The position numbers were made by a program, and so were the translations under genes. Below are positions 52,457-61,093 of a stretch of DNA of 64,000 nt, one piece after another. Origin of the DNA: Chitinophagaceae bacterium UBA2791 (GTDB lineage Bacteria > Bacteroidota > Bacteroidia > Chitinophagales > Chitinophagaceae). Within the stretch, counting starts at the first letter, position 1, and each line of letters begins with the position of its first letter. The notes beneath the pieces were generated by a model. The model was not told the origin of the DNA and ran no database searches. It saw nothing but the letters and a program-made list of their open reading frames with translations. Where the stretch lies: assembly GCA_002352105.1 (NCBI GenBank), contig DEHV01000045.1:31368-95367 (forward strand), written 5' to 3'.

Positions 52457-54736
52457 TCACACATTAGCCGCGCTAAGCTTCTGTATCTTTTTCCGCTCGC
52501 CCACTATCCATACGATATCGCCCCATTCAAAAACAGTGGTGGAATCGGGGTTTAATATTCTTTTCTGATCTCTTTCAATACCTGCTACCAGCCCGTTGGT
52601 CCTTTCCCGGATACCCGAATCGCGGATCGACAGCCCCTTCAGCTTGGTATGCTCGTCTACCACTATTTTCTGCACGATAATATCATCAACAGTATGCGCT
52701 TCGGCGCCGACGTTGTTGTCCGTAGCGTCAAAAGCGGGTTTGAATACCTGCATCTGCTCATCCGTCGCGATCACCCCGACATGATCAAAAGGCAATAATT
52801 TATTATGACGCCCGGGGGAATAGATCACTTTATCGCCGCGTTTTACATACACGATATTGATCCCATACTTCTCGCGCCAGGCCAGCTCCAGCAGCGTCTT
52901 TCCAATGTATTCCGCATGCTGGTTAACTTCCAGGTCAACGATATGGGCATCCCAGGGAGAAAGGTCTGATTGCGCGTTGAACTGGCTTTTTAAACTATCG
53001 GTAGGTTTTATTTCCCTTTCTGCGGCAGCCGTTTCGCGGGCGTTCAGGTTCACCAGGAACCGCCCTTCAATACGCTGGTAAAACTTTTGTATCCGCTTAG
53101 AAAAAACCAGCAACACGATCACTATGATCGGCAGCGCAAGCAGAATAGCCACTTTAGTAGAAAACAAGCGGTCAACCCAGAAGCCGATCAATAATATTCC
53201 CAATACATTCCGCGTAACTTCCACCACCAGCAACGGACCATGACTATATTTTTTATCCAGCCACAATTCCCTATACGCCATGCTATCGGGTCTTTTTGCC
53301 ATGAGCGCCCACAGGAACGGGGTCGCGATACCGAGCGATACCACCAGCCCTATGATGCTGCTGGTCGTATCATCTTCCACATACTCGCTTAGAAACGGAA
53401 TCAGAAACTTGATCGAAAGCAGGATCAACGCCAATAATACGATACCATTGGTGATGGCAATATTAGCATATGATTTTAAGAGTACTTTCCATGCGCTTTC
53501 CGCCTGGATATTCTGCGTGCTGGATGAATAATTGTTTAATGCGGTTACCCATCTGACCGGCAATATCCTGACGAGCCAGCCATAAAATGGCTCGGAGTAT
53601 TTGATCATGTAAGGCGTAGTAAACGTCGTTATGGCCGAGGCGCCTACGGCAATAGGGAACAGGAAATCGCTGGTAACGCCCAGGGAAAGGCCCAACGAGG
53701 CAACGATAAAGGCGAACTCCCCGATCTGCGCCATGCTCATCCCCACCTGAACAGATTGTTTCAACGGCTGACCGGAAAATATAGCGCCCAAAGTGGTGCT
53801 GAAGAATTTTCCAAAAAGCGTTAACAAGGTGATCAGCAATACCGGCCATTTATATTCCATTATCGTAGCCGGATCGATCAGCATACCGACAGAAACAAAA
53901 AACACAGCCCCAAATAAATCCTTTACCGGCTTGATGAGGTGCTCTACTTTCTCGGCGGAAGTGGTTTCCGCCATGATAGATCCCATGATGAAAGCGCCAA
54001 GCTCCGCTGAAAAACCCACCTGGGTGGCAACGACCACCATGCCCAGGCAAAGGCCGATAGACAATATGAGAAGGGTCTCTTCATCCAGTAATCTTTTTGC
54101 CTTTTTTAGCACCGTCGGCAACAGGAATATCCCCGCAATAAACCACAATACCAGGAAGAACAATAATTTCAGCACGGTCATCAGCAACTCCGTTCCTTCG
54201 AACTGCTGGCTGACAGCCACCGTGGAAAGCAATACCATGAGTAATATCACCACGATATCTTCCACCACCAGCACCCCAAATACAATACGCGCAAATTGCT
54301 TGGTTTTTACGCCGAGCTCATCAAAAGCTTTAATGATAATGGTGGTAGAGGAACTCGCCAGCATCCCTCCCAGAAACAGGCTATCCATGGTAGACCAGCC
54401 CAGTCCTTTGCCGGCCAGATATCCGGCAAGCGTGATAAAAATGATTTCGACAAATGCAGTTATGGAAGCGGAGCCGCCTACCCGCATCAGTTTTTTAAAG
54501 CTAAACTCAAGACCAAGACTGAACAGAAGGAATATAACGCCAATATCAGCCAGGGTCTTCACATTGTCATTGTCTGCCACGGTGGGCGTAATGGACGTGT
54601 AGGGACCGACGATCAAACCTGCAATGATATAGCCCAAAACCAGCGGCTGTTTGATCCTCCGGAATATTAAGGTGGTGATTGCCCCCGCTATTAGTATTAA
54701 CGCTAAATCTTCAATTAACTTCGGTAAATGCCCCAT
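52457..54736 (-). CDS. CPA2-family cation/proton antiporter with TrkA-C domain (KefB-like)
   Basis: 759 residues. About twelve membrane helices (1-390) contain the antiporter core (LGYIIAGLIVGPYTS, LGMVVVATQVGFSAELGAFIMG, FVSVGMLIDPATIM), then further hydrophobic helices to about 555. A cytosolic TrkA-C domain closes the protein (about 660-755; LKGLSIRDSGIRERT, EWGDIVWIVGER). It likely exchanges K+ or Na+ for H+. It is followed 118 bp downstream by the divergently separated sigma gene region. Confidence 0.88.
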   Translation of the reverse strand: MGHLPKLIEDLALILIAGAITTLIFRRIKQPLVLGYIIAGLIVGPYTSITPTVADNDNVKTLADIGVIFLLFSLGLEFSFKKLMRVGGSASITAFVEIIFITLAGYLAGKGLGWSTMDSLFLGGMLASSSTTIIIKAFDELGVKTKQFARIVFGVLVVEDIVVILLMVLLSTVAVSQQFEGTELLMTVLKLLFFLVLWFIAGIFLLPTVLKKAKRLLDEETLLILSIGLCLGMVVVATQVGFSAELGAFIMGSIMAETTSAEKVEHLIKPVKDLFGAVFFVSVGMLIDPATIMEYKWPVLLITLLTLFGKFFSTTLGAIFSGQPLKQSVQVGMSMAQIGEFAFIVASLGLSLGVTSDFLFPIAVGASAITTFTTPYMIKYSEPFYGWLVRILPVRWVTALNNYSSSTQNIQAESAWKVLLKSYANIAITNGIVLLALILLSIKFLIPFLSEYVEDDTTSSIIGLVVSLGIATPFLWALMAKRPDSMAYRELWLDKKYSHGPLLVVEVTRNVLGILLIGFWVDRLFSTKVAILLALPIIVIVLLVFSKRIQKFYQRIEGRFLVNLNARETAAAEREIKPTDSLKSQFNAQSDLSPWDAHIVDLEVNQHAEYIGKTLLELAWREKYGINIVYVKRGDKVIYSPGRHNKLLPFDHVGVIATDEQMQVFKPAFDATDNNVGAEAHTVDDIIVQKIVVDEHTKLKGLSIRDSGIRERTNGLVAGIERDQKRILNPDSTTVFEWGDIVWIVGERKKIQKLSAANV

Positions 54737-55078
54737 ACATATTTTATATTATTACCATATACAATAATTCCATACTTCAATCATTTTTTTAACTGTCAGT
54801 ATCCTCAAAAACCGAAAAATCCTATAAAAACAAATCTATTCTGGCGTTATTCATCGTAGGGATGAGTAAGATTTGATATTTCGCTAAAAACATTCCGTTC
54901 AATAAACGCCAATTTCCCCTGCAAACAAAAATATGAAAAAACTCCTTTAAACCGGCTCTCAATTTTGTAGCGGCGGTCGTTACCAACAACAGGTTAACGC
55001 AGCCTGCCGTGGCGGGTAGCCCGCTTTAAACGCCCCGGGTTAACATAAAAATAATTGCTTCCTTTGCAAATAAAACTG
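54737..55078. other. Divergent intergenic region
   Basis: 342 bp between the antiporter (minus) and the FemAB-like gene (plus). It is AT-rich up to 54950, then GC-rich near 55000-55040. It must hold both promoters; TTCCTTTG before 55079 is only one mismatch from TAnnTTTG. No small gene or clear hairpin is seen. Confidence 0.45.
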
Positions 55079-56212
55079 ATGTTCGTAGAAATTGACCAAA
55101 AGCAGATCAAACAGGTAAACCGGACTTCTATTGTACAGCAGACCGCTTTTTGGTCTGAAGTGAAAAGCAAGCAGGGGATCGTTTCCCTGGCTTTTGATTT
55201 TAAGATCAGGTCTGCCGATCTCTATCCGAACGCCCCTGATAGCGGATACATTGAGCATGATCTTTTGGTGTTGATACAACAATTGGATAGAGAACACAGC
55301 ATCGCCTATGTGCCCTATGGCCCCGAAATAGAGCCTGAAGAAGAAAACCAGGGCGCTTTCCTAGAAGAGCTCTCTGAATCGCTCCGGTATTTTCTCCCCC
55401 GGAACTGCATATTGATCCGCTATGATCTATCCTGGGAATCGCCCTGGACGAAAGAAGAGGATCGCTTTGACCAGATGGGCAACTGGAATGGCCCTCCGCC
55501 GAAAAAGATCCAGGAGTTCAGGCTGAATTTCAGCACGCAGAAATGGAACTTAAAAAAAGCCAATACCGATATTTTACCTTCCAATACCATTTTCCTCGAC
55601 CTGAACCAGGATCCGGAGACCCTTCTGCACACCATGAAGCCCAAAACCCGGTACAATATTCATTTGTCCCGGCGAAAAGGGGTTACCGTAAAAAGTATCG
55701 GGCTGGAAGATCTCGACATCTGGTATGAGTTGTACAGGCAAACGGCTTCCAGGAACAATATCCGCCTGAACAAAATAGAATATTTCCGGTCGGTGCTGAC
55801 CGCCAGGGCCAATGATTCCAGCTCGCCCGCCGAGGTTGAGCTGTTGATGGCAGAAGCGCAGGGAGAACCCCTGGCTGCCATGTTCCTGGTCATTGCCGGC
55901 GAACGGGGCACCTATCTCTATGGCGCTTCTGCTTCGGCAAACAGGAATTATATGGCTAGCTACGCCCTGCAATGGGAAGCTATTAATATTGCCCGGAAAA
56001 AAGGATGCGCGGAATATGACTTTTTCGGGGTCGCCCCAAAACCCGATCCTGCGCATCCTTTATATGGATTGTATAAATTCAAGAGCGGGTTCGGCGGCGA
56101 ACTTTACCATCGCATGGGATGTTGGGATTACCCGCTGAACAATAAAAAATACAATTATTTTATTGCGGCGGAAACCACTACCCCCGGATACCATCTGCCG
56201 ACAAGCAATTAA
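55079..56212 (+). CDS. FemAB-family aminoacyltransferase (peptidoglycan bridge formation)
   Basis: 378 residues from the ATG at 55079 (MFVEIDQKQIKQVN). Two GNAT-like folds are seen: the first around 30-180 (TAFWSEVKSKQG; FLDLNQDPETLLHTMKPKTRYNI) and the second to about 330 (LAAMFLVIAGERGTYLYGASASANRNYMASYALQWEAI, residues ~262-299; YDFFGVAPKPD). Fem enzymes use aminoacyl-tRNA to add amino acids to lipid II; in Bacteroidota their substrate is uncertain. Confidence 0.87.
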   Translation: MFVEIDQKQIKQVNRTSIVQQTAFWSEVKSKQGIVSLAFDFKIRSADLYPNAPDSGYIEHDLLVLIQQLDREHSIAYVPYGPEIEPEEENQGAFLEELSESLRYFLPRNCILIRYDLSWESPWTKEEDRFDQMGNWNGPPPKKIQEFRLNFSTQKWNLKKANTDILPSNTIFLDLNQDPETLLHTMKPKTRYNIHLSRRKGVTVKSIGLEDLDIWYELYRQTASRNNIRLNKIEYFRSVLTARANDSSSPAEVELLMAEAQGEPLAAMFLVIAGERGTYLYGASASANRNYMASYALQWEAINIARKKGCAEYDFFGVAPKPDPAHPLYGLYKFKSGFGGELYHRMGCWDYPLNNKKYNYFIAAETTTPGYHLPTSN

Positions 56213-56301
56213 CGGTCTACAGCAACCGGCGTTTCTTCGCCGCAGTTATATTTTAGCTTTCTCCCGTTGAATATTGTCTCCGACCGGCTTTGTGCTCCGG
56301 T

Positions 56302-57930
56302 TTATTTAAGCGCTTCCGGAATCGCCTTGCCAATTGACCCGTTAGGCATTTGCACCCGAAGCAGGGAAGCGATCGTAGGCGCTATATCGGTCATATGCGT
56401 TTGCCTGACGGTCTTGCCCTGCTTTATTCCCCAGCCCATGAATACCGCAGGGATATGCGCGTCGTAAGGATTCCACACGCTATGCCCGGTTCCCTGGGTG
56501 TAGCCCTGCCAGCCTGGTTCCAATATGACCTGGATAACGCCGGAGCGATAGGGATTATAACCATTGATGATCCTGTTCTTTATTTCTTCGGGAATGCTCG
56601 CCTCGCTAGCTCTTTCCATATCCACGACGAAAGCAACGCCCGGAACGTCCTTAAGAAACCGAATGCAGTCCTGTTTGATCGACTCTTTGTCGAGGTTGTT
56701 TTTCCGGATAACCGGATCATTCAGGGAAACCTGCGAAGCGCTAAACCGGGATACAAGCTTGGCCGCCTGATATTTTTTTTCCAACAGGGTATTCAATTCA
56801 TTCATCAGGTCTCCGCCCTTCCAGATGCCGGCCGGAACCTTCCGGTCCATCAGGAACTGTGAATTATGCGCGGCGCCATGGTCGGCCGTCAGGAAAACAG
56901 TATAGTTTCCCTTGCCGATCTTGCCGTCGAGGAAGGCAAAAAAAGAAGCTATATCCTTATCCAAACGAAGATAAGTGTCTTCCACCTCTATGGAATTAAT
57001 ACCAAACTGATGCCCCACCCCGTCTGTAGCCGAAAAGCTCAACGCCAGGAAATCGGTAAAAGCGCCCTGTCCGAGTTTTTCATTTTCCACCGCGGCCTTA
57101 GCCATATCAAACGTGTAGCTATTACCGAAAGGAACCCTGCGCAACACGCCAAAACCCTTTTCTAACATGCCGGAGGTCTTCACCGGAAACACAGGGGTTT
57201 CCTGCCCGGAGAATTTTCCTTCGTAGGGATTATCGTCAGGCAGGCTTTGCGTATAGGTATTCAAACCATATAGCGTCTTCCAATCCTGCTTTAAATATTT
57301 CTCCGGCAGTTTTTTTGCATTAAACTCCTGCACCCATCCGGGAAGCTCATCCATATAATAAGCGCTGGTGATCATATTGCCCGAAGCGTCATCAAACCAG
57401 TAGGCCGCATTGGCGAGGTGGCCTGCGGGCAAAATAGCGCCGCGGTCCTTTAATGCGATCCCGATGACCTTAGAACGAAAATTGGTCGCCAACTTGAGCT
57501 CGTCGGTGATGGTCGTCACAAGCAGGTTGCGCGGCGACATCTTTCCTGCATTAGAAGAACTGCCTACTGTTTGAACAGTAGAATCTCCTACGCAATTTAT
57601 GCTTAGCCCGGTAGCATTGATGAGAAAGTCATTCCCGGTAATGCCATGGATGGCCGGAACAGAGCCCGTATATACCGTGCTATGGCCGATGCCTGTAACC
57701 GTCGGCACATAATCAATAAAGGTATTTTCGCAGGTAAAGCCCTCCCTCAGCATCCGCTTAAAACCGTTAGGTTGATAACGGTCATAATAACGGTAGAGAT
57801 AATCCCAGCGCATCTGGTCCACCATAATGCCCACCACCAGCTTTGGCCTCGGCAGTTTTTCCGCAGCCTGCTGCTGCGCGAATCCCATTGATGAGATCAA
57901 CAGAAAAACAAATATTATCAGCCTATTCAT
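56302..57930 (-). CDS. Exported alkaline phosphatase, PafA-like
   Basis: 542 residues from the ATG at 57930. A signal peptide (MNRLIIFVFLLISSMGFAQ) is followed by the alkaline-phosphatase superfamily core: VVGIMVDQMRWDYLYRYYD (Asp metal ligand), the nucleophile Thr in PTVTGIGHSTVYTG (about 76-89), SATDGVGHQFG and TADHGAAHNS (metal ligands), and GWGIKQGKTVRQTHMTDIAPT at the end. PafA-type enzymes are phosphate-starvation phosphomonoesterases of Bacteroidota. Confidence 0.92.
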   Translation of the reverse strand: MNRLIIFVFLLISSMGFAQQQAAEKLPRPKLVVGIMVDQMRWDYLYRYYDRYQPNGFKRMLREGFTCENTFIDYVPTVTGIGHSTVYTGSVPAIHGITGNDFLINATGLSINCVGDSTVQTVGSSSNAGKMSPRNLLVTTITDELKLATNFRSKVIGIALKDRGAILPAGHLANAAYWFDDASGNMITSAYYMDELPGWVQEFNAKKLPEKYLKQDWKTLYGLNTYTQSLPDDNPYEGKFSGQETPVFPVKTSGMLEKGFGVLRRVPFGNSYTFDMAKAAVENEKLGQGAFTDFLALSFSATDGVGHQFGINSIEVEDTYLRLDKDIASFFAFLDGKIGKGNYTVFLTADHGAAHNSQFLMDRKVPAGIWKGGDLMNELNTLLEKKYQAAKLVSRFSASQVSLNDPVIRKNNLDKESIKQDCIRFLKDVPGVAFVVDMERASEASIPEEIKNRIINGYNPYRSGVIQVILEPGWQGYTQGTGHSVWNPYDAHIPAVFMGWGIKQGKTVRQTHMTDIAPTIASLLRVQMPNGSIGKAIPEALK

Positions 57931-58314
57931 CTTTGATTTTTTTCGTAAGGTATCATATAAATTTATTTTCAGCAATTCCGATTTTACGCGCGCCCGCTCA
58001 AAACGCGTGCAAAGCGCGGCAAAACCGGGGCTGCAACTTACATGAGCCGATGCATTTCATGCGAAAAGCAGGATCGATTGGCCGGCAAGCAGGGCGCATA
58101 CCCGTAAGACAGGCGGGATATTTGTCCCATCTTATCCGCTTCAACCGAGAGGTAAAGTTAAGAGCGCCGCCGGAATCAACCAGCGCGGCGATCCGCCCCG
58201 GTCGTTATTTAATGATAACTTAATATTCACGGAAACGGGCAGCCGATCATTCGTTTCGACCGCCTGTCGTGATGGGCATCGCAGCAATTGAATAGAAAAA
58301 TTTCAGCGTAACGC
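57931..58314. other. Intergenic region upstream of the PafA-like gene
   Basis: 384 bp between two minus-strand genes. GTTAT-TTAATG-ATAAC (58204-58219) is a weak hairpin. No TAnnTTTG or Pho-box-like direct repeat was recognised, and no small gene. Confidence 0.4.
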
Positions 58315-59040
58315 TTAATTACCGGAAAAGGCTCCGGTCATAACAGAATGTATCTTTACAGACTTTGACTCATCCCCTGTTCCCGGAATACCGGTAAACA
58401 CTACCGTATAGACCCTGCCATTCACAAAATTAAAGATCCCCTCTGTTTCGACATCGTTCCCGTTGCTGATCCTAACGACCACATCCAAACCATTGTTCAA
58501 GGAAACAAAATCGGAAACATGCGCATAATGAATACCCGGAACTGAAATATTGGCTCCGGTTGCGGCAATGGTAACCGTGAGATCGCTGGAATCCGGAATA
58601 GCATTTACGTACCGGAGAAAGGTTTTCCCGGATGCATCGCTAAGGTTCTCATATTTATCACGCACGATAATGTTACTGTAGGTTCCCTGGTTCCCCAGTA
58701 CAAACAAAGAATAGAAATTATCTTCTTCAAAGTGGAACCCGGCGCTCGCCATCATAGCGCCGCCGCTGGCAGATTCTATGATATGATGTCCCGGTTCAAC
58801 CTCCTGATAAATCGTGCTGTATTGCTCATAGTTCAGCCCCTGGCTGTTGATAACATCGCCCGAAACAGAAATACGTACGCCGGATTTATCAGGCGCGAGG
58901 TTAAAGCTCATCAAACCAGCTACCGGCTTTGTATTTTCTTCCACCGGAGTTTTTTTACAGCCAATCCCCAATGCCAGCGTCAGCATAATGACGCCGGAGA
59001 TCCCAGCCTTTCTGCGAAGAGATAAAAACATGTTTTTCAT
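58315..59040 (-). CDS. DUF4397-domain lipoprotein
   Basis: 241 residues. A lipoprotein signal (LTLALGIGCKKTP, lipobox GIGC) precedes two DUF4397-like beta repeats: about 40-135 (GLMSFNLAPDKSGVRISVSG; YSLFVLGNQG) and about 140-235 (LRYVNAIPDSSDLTVTIAATG; VVFTGIPG). The repeat pair is the family's normal form. These are cell-surface or periplasmic beta-sandwich proteins of unknown function. Confidence 0.87.
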   Translation of the reverse strand: MKNMFLSLRRKAGISGVIMLTLALGIGCKKTPVEENTKPVAGLMSFNLAPDKSGVRISVSGDVINSQGLNYEQYSTIYQEVEPGHHIIESASGGAMMASAGFHFEEDNFYSLFVLGNQGTYSNIIVRDKYENLSDASGKTFLRYVNAIPDSSDLTVTIAATGANISVPGIHYAHVSDFVSLNNGLDVVVRISNGNDVETEGIFNFVNGRVYTVVFTGIPGTGDESKSVKIHSVMTGAFSGN

Positions 59041-59429
59041 GAAACGTTCAATTTAATCTAATGAAGTCGGCGCAAGATAGGTAAACCCTCGCCGAATATG
59101 ACGGAAAACAGCCGCAAATCCTGCGACCTCTTAAAACAAATTGATCCAAAACTTCCACAAACAGGTCAAAACTTCCCCATTCAACCGGGCAATGCAGTAA
59201 CCACCCTGCGCTTCTCATTTACTTTGTATTTTCTTCGGGGCAATCGCTGAAAAACCTGTTAGCCGCTGTGCGCCAAATATTTGTCAAAGATAATGGTATT
59301 TAAACTTCTTCCTTGTTAACCGATTGCCAAAGCAAATTCAGTTCAATCAAAACGATATTATACCAGGTTTATTTTAATCATCGCAGTAAATGAAAACCTG
59401 GCATAGTAATAGCAATTAATATATTAGAT
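59041..59429. other. Intergenic region upstream of the TPP riboswitch
   Basis: 389 bp between the divergent DUF4397 gene and the riboswitch. It is AT-rich after 59280. A near-consensus TATCTTGC on the minus strand may serve the DUF4397 gene. I see no gene. Confidence 0.4.
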
Positions 59430-59514
59430 TATCTGATTAGGGGAGGTTCTAGAAATCTGAGAAGACAACCCTTACAACTTGAAACGGATAATGCCGGCGA
59501 AAGGAAATCAGATA
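59430..59514 (+). promoter_or_regulatory. TPP riboswitch (THI element)
   Basis: P1 pairs 59430-59438 (TATCTGATT) with 59506-59514 (AATCAGATA), 9 bp. P2 pairs AGGG (59439-59442) with CCCT (59469-59472). P3 is AGGTT/AATCT at about 59444-59457. The universally conserved pyrimidine-sensor sequence CTGAGA is at 59457-59462 and the pyrophosphate-side core GGATAATGCCGGCGA at 59486-59500, where CGG/CCG forms P5. These elements in this order define the thiamine-pyrophosphate aptamer. A terminator stands 10 nt downstream, so control by premature termination is likely. No thiamine gene follows. Confidence 0.9.
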
Positions 59515-59523
59515 GTTAAAAAC

Positions 59524-59554
59524 AAGCCCCTGCCAACGCGGGGGTTTGCATTTT
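59524..59554 (+). terminator. Intrinsic terminator (expression platform) of the TPP riboswitch
   Basis: AAGCCCCTG (59524-59532) and CGGGGGTTT (59539-59547) form a 9-bp stem with G:U pairs and a 6-nt loop, followed by GCATTTT. Its 5' arm CCCCT could instead pair with AGGGG at 59439-59443 inside the aptamer, giving an antiterminator. Confidence 0.7.
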
Positions 59555-59584
59555 GTATACGGAACAAAAAAACAGTACAAGCGC

Positions 59585-59791
59585 ATGAAGAGCCAGAAAA
59601 AAAAGCCCGAGATCAATCCTCCTGATAAAACGCCGGAAATACAACCGCCTGATATTCCCGCGATCCCGGTTGTCCCGAATGAAGAACCGGAGATACAACC
59701 GGATGAAGAGCCTTCAATCGCGCCTCCCGAAGCGCCTCCGGAAAAAGAGCCTGATACCGCTCCCTCTCCGGAGACCCCATTGCCGCGTTAA
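59585..59791 (+). CDS. Small acidic proline-rich protein downstream of the TPP riboswitch
   Basis: 68 residues from the ATG at 59585 (MKSQKKKPEINPPDKTPEIQ). After a Lys-rich start it is almost only Pro, Glu, Asp, Ile and Ala in repeats such as PEIQPP, PEIQPD and PEAPPEKEP, so it is probably disordered. No signal peptide. Similar P/E-rich small hypotheticals are common in Bacteroidota with unknown function. It is the only gene after the riboswitch on that strand. Confidence 0.6.
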   Translation: MKSQKKKPEINPPDKTPEIQPPDIPAIPVVPNEEPEIQPDEEPSIAPPEAPPEKEPDTAPSPETPLPR

Positions 59792-59918
59792 TGATGCCGC
59801 CGCCGATCCTCCGCACGGATCCAATCGCTACCGGTAGGCAACAACCGAAGCCAACGCGCCGGAAGCCTTAAGCAAATGCAAACGGCAGGCGGATTAACTG
59901 CGACAGGCGCGTTTAGCC

Positions 59919-60950
59919 CTATCCGATGCCGAATAGTTTTTTTGCGTTCTCGTATAATATTTTTCTTTCGATCTTTTTGTCTTCCGACAGTTTTTTTATA
60001 GAAGCAATGATCTTCGCTCCCAGGCAGGCATCGACCGTTCCCTTCGCGTCCCCGCAATCGCTGCCAAACATTAACTTGTCCTGATGCCGCGTCAAAAACT
60101 GCCGGATATGCTCCTCGTCCCGGGTCAGGGCATTTAAACCGGAATTGGAAGAAAGATCCCCATACATATTCGGATAGTCGCTTAACAACCGATCTGTCAG
60201 GCCGCTGGGCGAGACCCTCCCCTCGGGATACATCACGCGCTGGTCCTCGTGTTCTTTTCCAATATTGGCCCACCAGGTTTGCGCATGACCGATAAAATTA
60301 ACGCGGGGATATTTTTCCAGCATCTTATGAAAACGTTCCAATCCCAAATTAAACTCTCCATGCTGCCAGTGCATGAGCACGGGAACGCCATAAGATTCGG
60401 CGAGTTGATAAATTTGCTGCATCTCCGCCGAGTCGCATTCCACTCTCGCCTTCAGCTCTCCAATGACCACCGCTCCCAATTTCAGGTACTTCTCTATTTC
60501 AGGAGCGGCATCCGGAAAATCAATTTCACTGGCTCCTGCATAAAAGGTTTTAGGATATTCTTTTGCGATACGCAGGCAGGCTTCGTTATCGCCGGCGATC
60601 GGCCGGCCTCCCTTGCCCGCGGGACGACCGGGAGGAGGAGCAAGCGCCTGCCGCCCGACCGGCAACACAATGGAAGTAGTAACGCCCATCAAACGCTGAT
60701 GCAGCAATAGCGATTCCACGCTGCGGCCATTGTAATCGGCATGCTGATGGATATCGATAACAGGCGATTCGGCGCCGGCAGATGCCGACGCTCCCTTTAT
60801 ATTTAACGCCGTTCCTAAAACCAGCAGGCTGGCGCCTGTTAAGAACTGTCTTCGCGACGCCATTTCCTTATGCGTGCCGGGAACTTCGTTTACAGCGAAG
60901 GACTGTTCGCCCGCCTGTTCTGCCCGGTCCTGATCTTTTTTCCTGCTCAT
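59919..60950 (-). CDS. Tat-exported amidohydrolase-family protein
   Basis: 343 residues. A twin-arginine signal (SRRQFLTGASLLVLG) lies at about 32-46, after a hydrophilic lead; the ATG 87 bp later (60863) would start MASRRQFL and is an alternative. The metal-dependent hydrolase barrel has DIHQH (HxH), HWQHGEF, FIGHAQTWW and FGSDCG. Members act on cyclic or lactone/amide substrates; the exact one is unknown. A 16-bp palindrome lies just before the start. Confidence 0.87.
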   Translation of the reverse strand: MSRKKDQDRAEQAGEQSFAVNEVPGTHKEMASRRQFLTGASLLVLGTALNIKGASASAGAESPVIDIHQHADYNGRSVESLLLHQRLMGVTTSIVLPVGRQALAPPPGRPAGKGGRPIAGDNEACLRIAKEYPKTFYAGASEIDFPDAAPEIEKYLKLGAVVIGELKARVECDSAEMQQIYQLAESYGVPVLMHWQHGEFNLGLERFHKMLEKYPRVNFIGHAQTWWANIGKEHEDQRVMYPEGRVSPSGLTDRLLSDYPNMYGDLSSNSGLNALTRDEEHIRQFLTRHQDKLMFGSDCGDAKGTVDACLGAKIIASIKKLSEDKKIERKILYENAKKLFGIG

Positions 60951-60963
60951 TTCTCAAAAGTTT

Positions 60964-60979
60964 ATAATAAGCTTATTAT
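60964..60979. promoter_or_regulatory. Perfect palindrome ATAATAAGCTTATTAT, possible operator
   Basis: A perfect 16-bp inverted repeat lies 13 bp upstream of the amidohydrolase start codon, in the expected promoter/operator region. Confidence 0.4.
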
Positions 60980-61093
60980 GCCAGCATAAAGCGATCTGCT
61001 TCGCCCCTCTCGCCAACGATGTAATCCCCGCGGCAAAACATTTTCTTCATCTTGTCTTCATATCCTGCGCGCCGGTTTCCTGTACAGGTTGCC

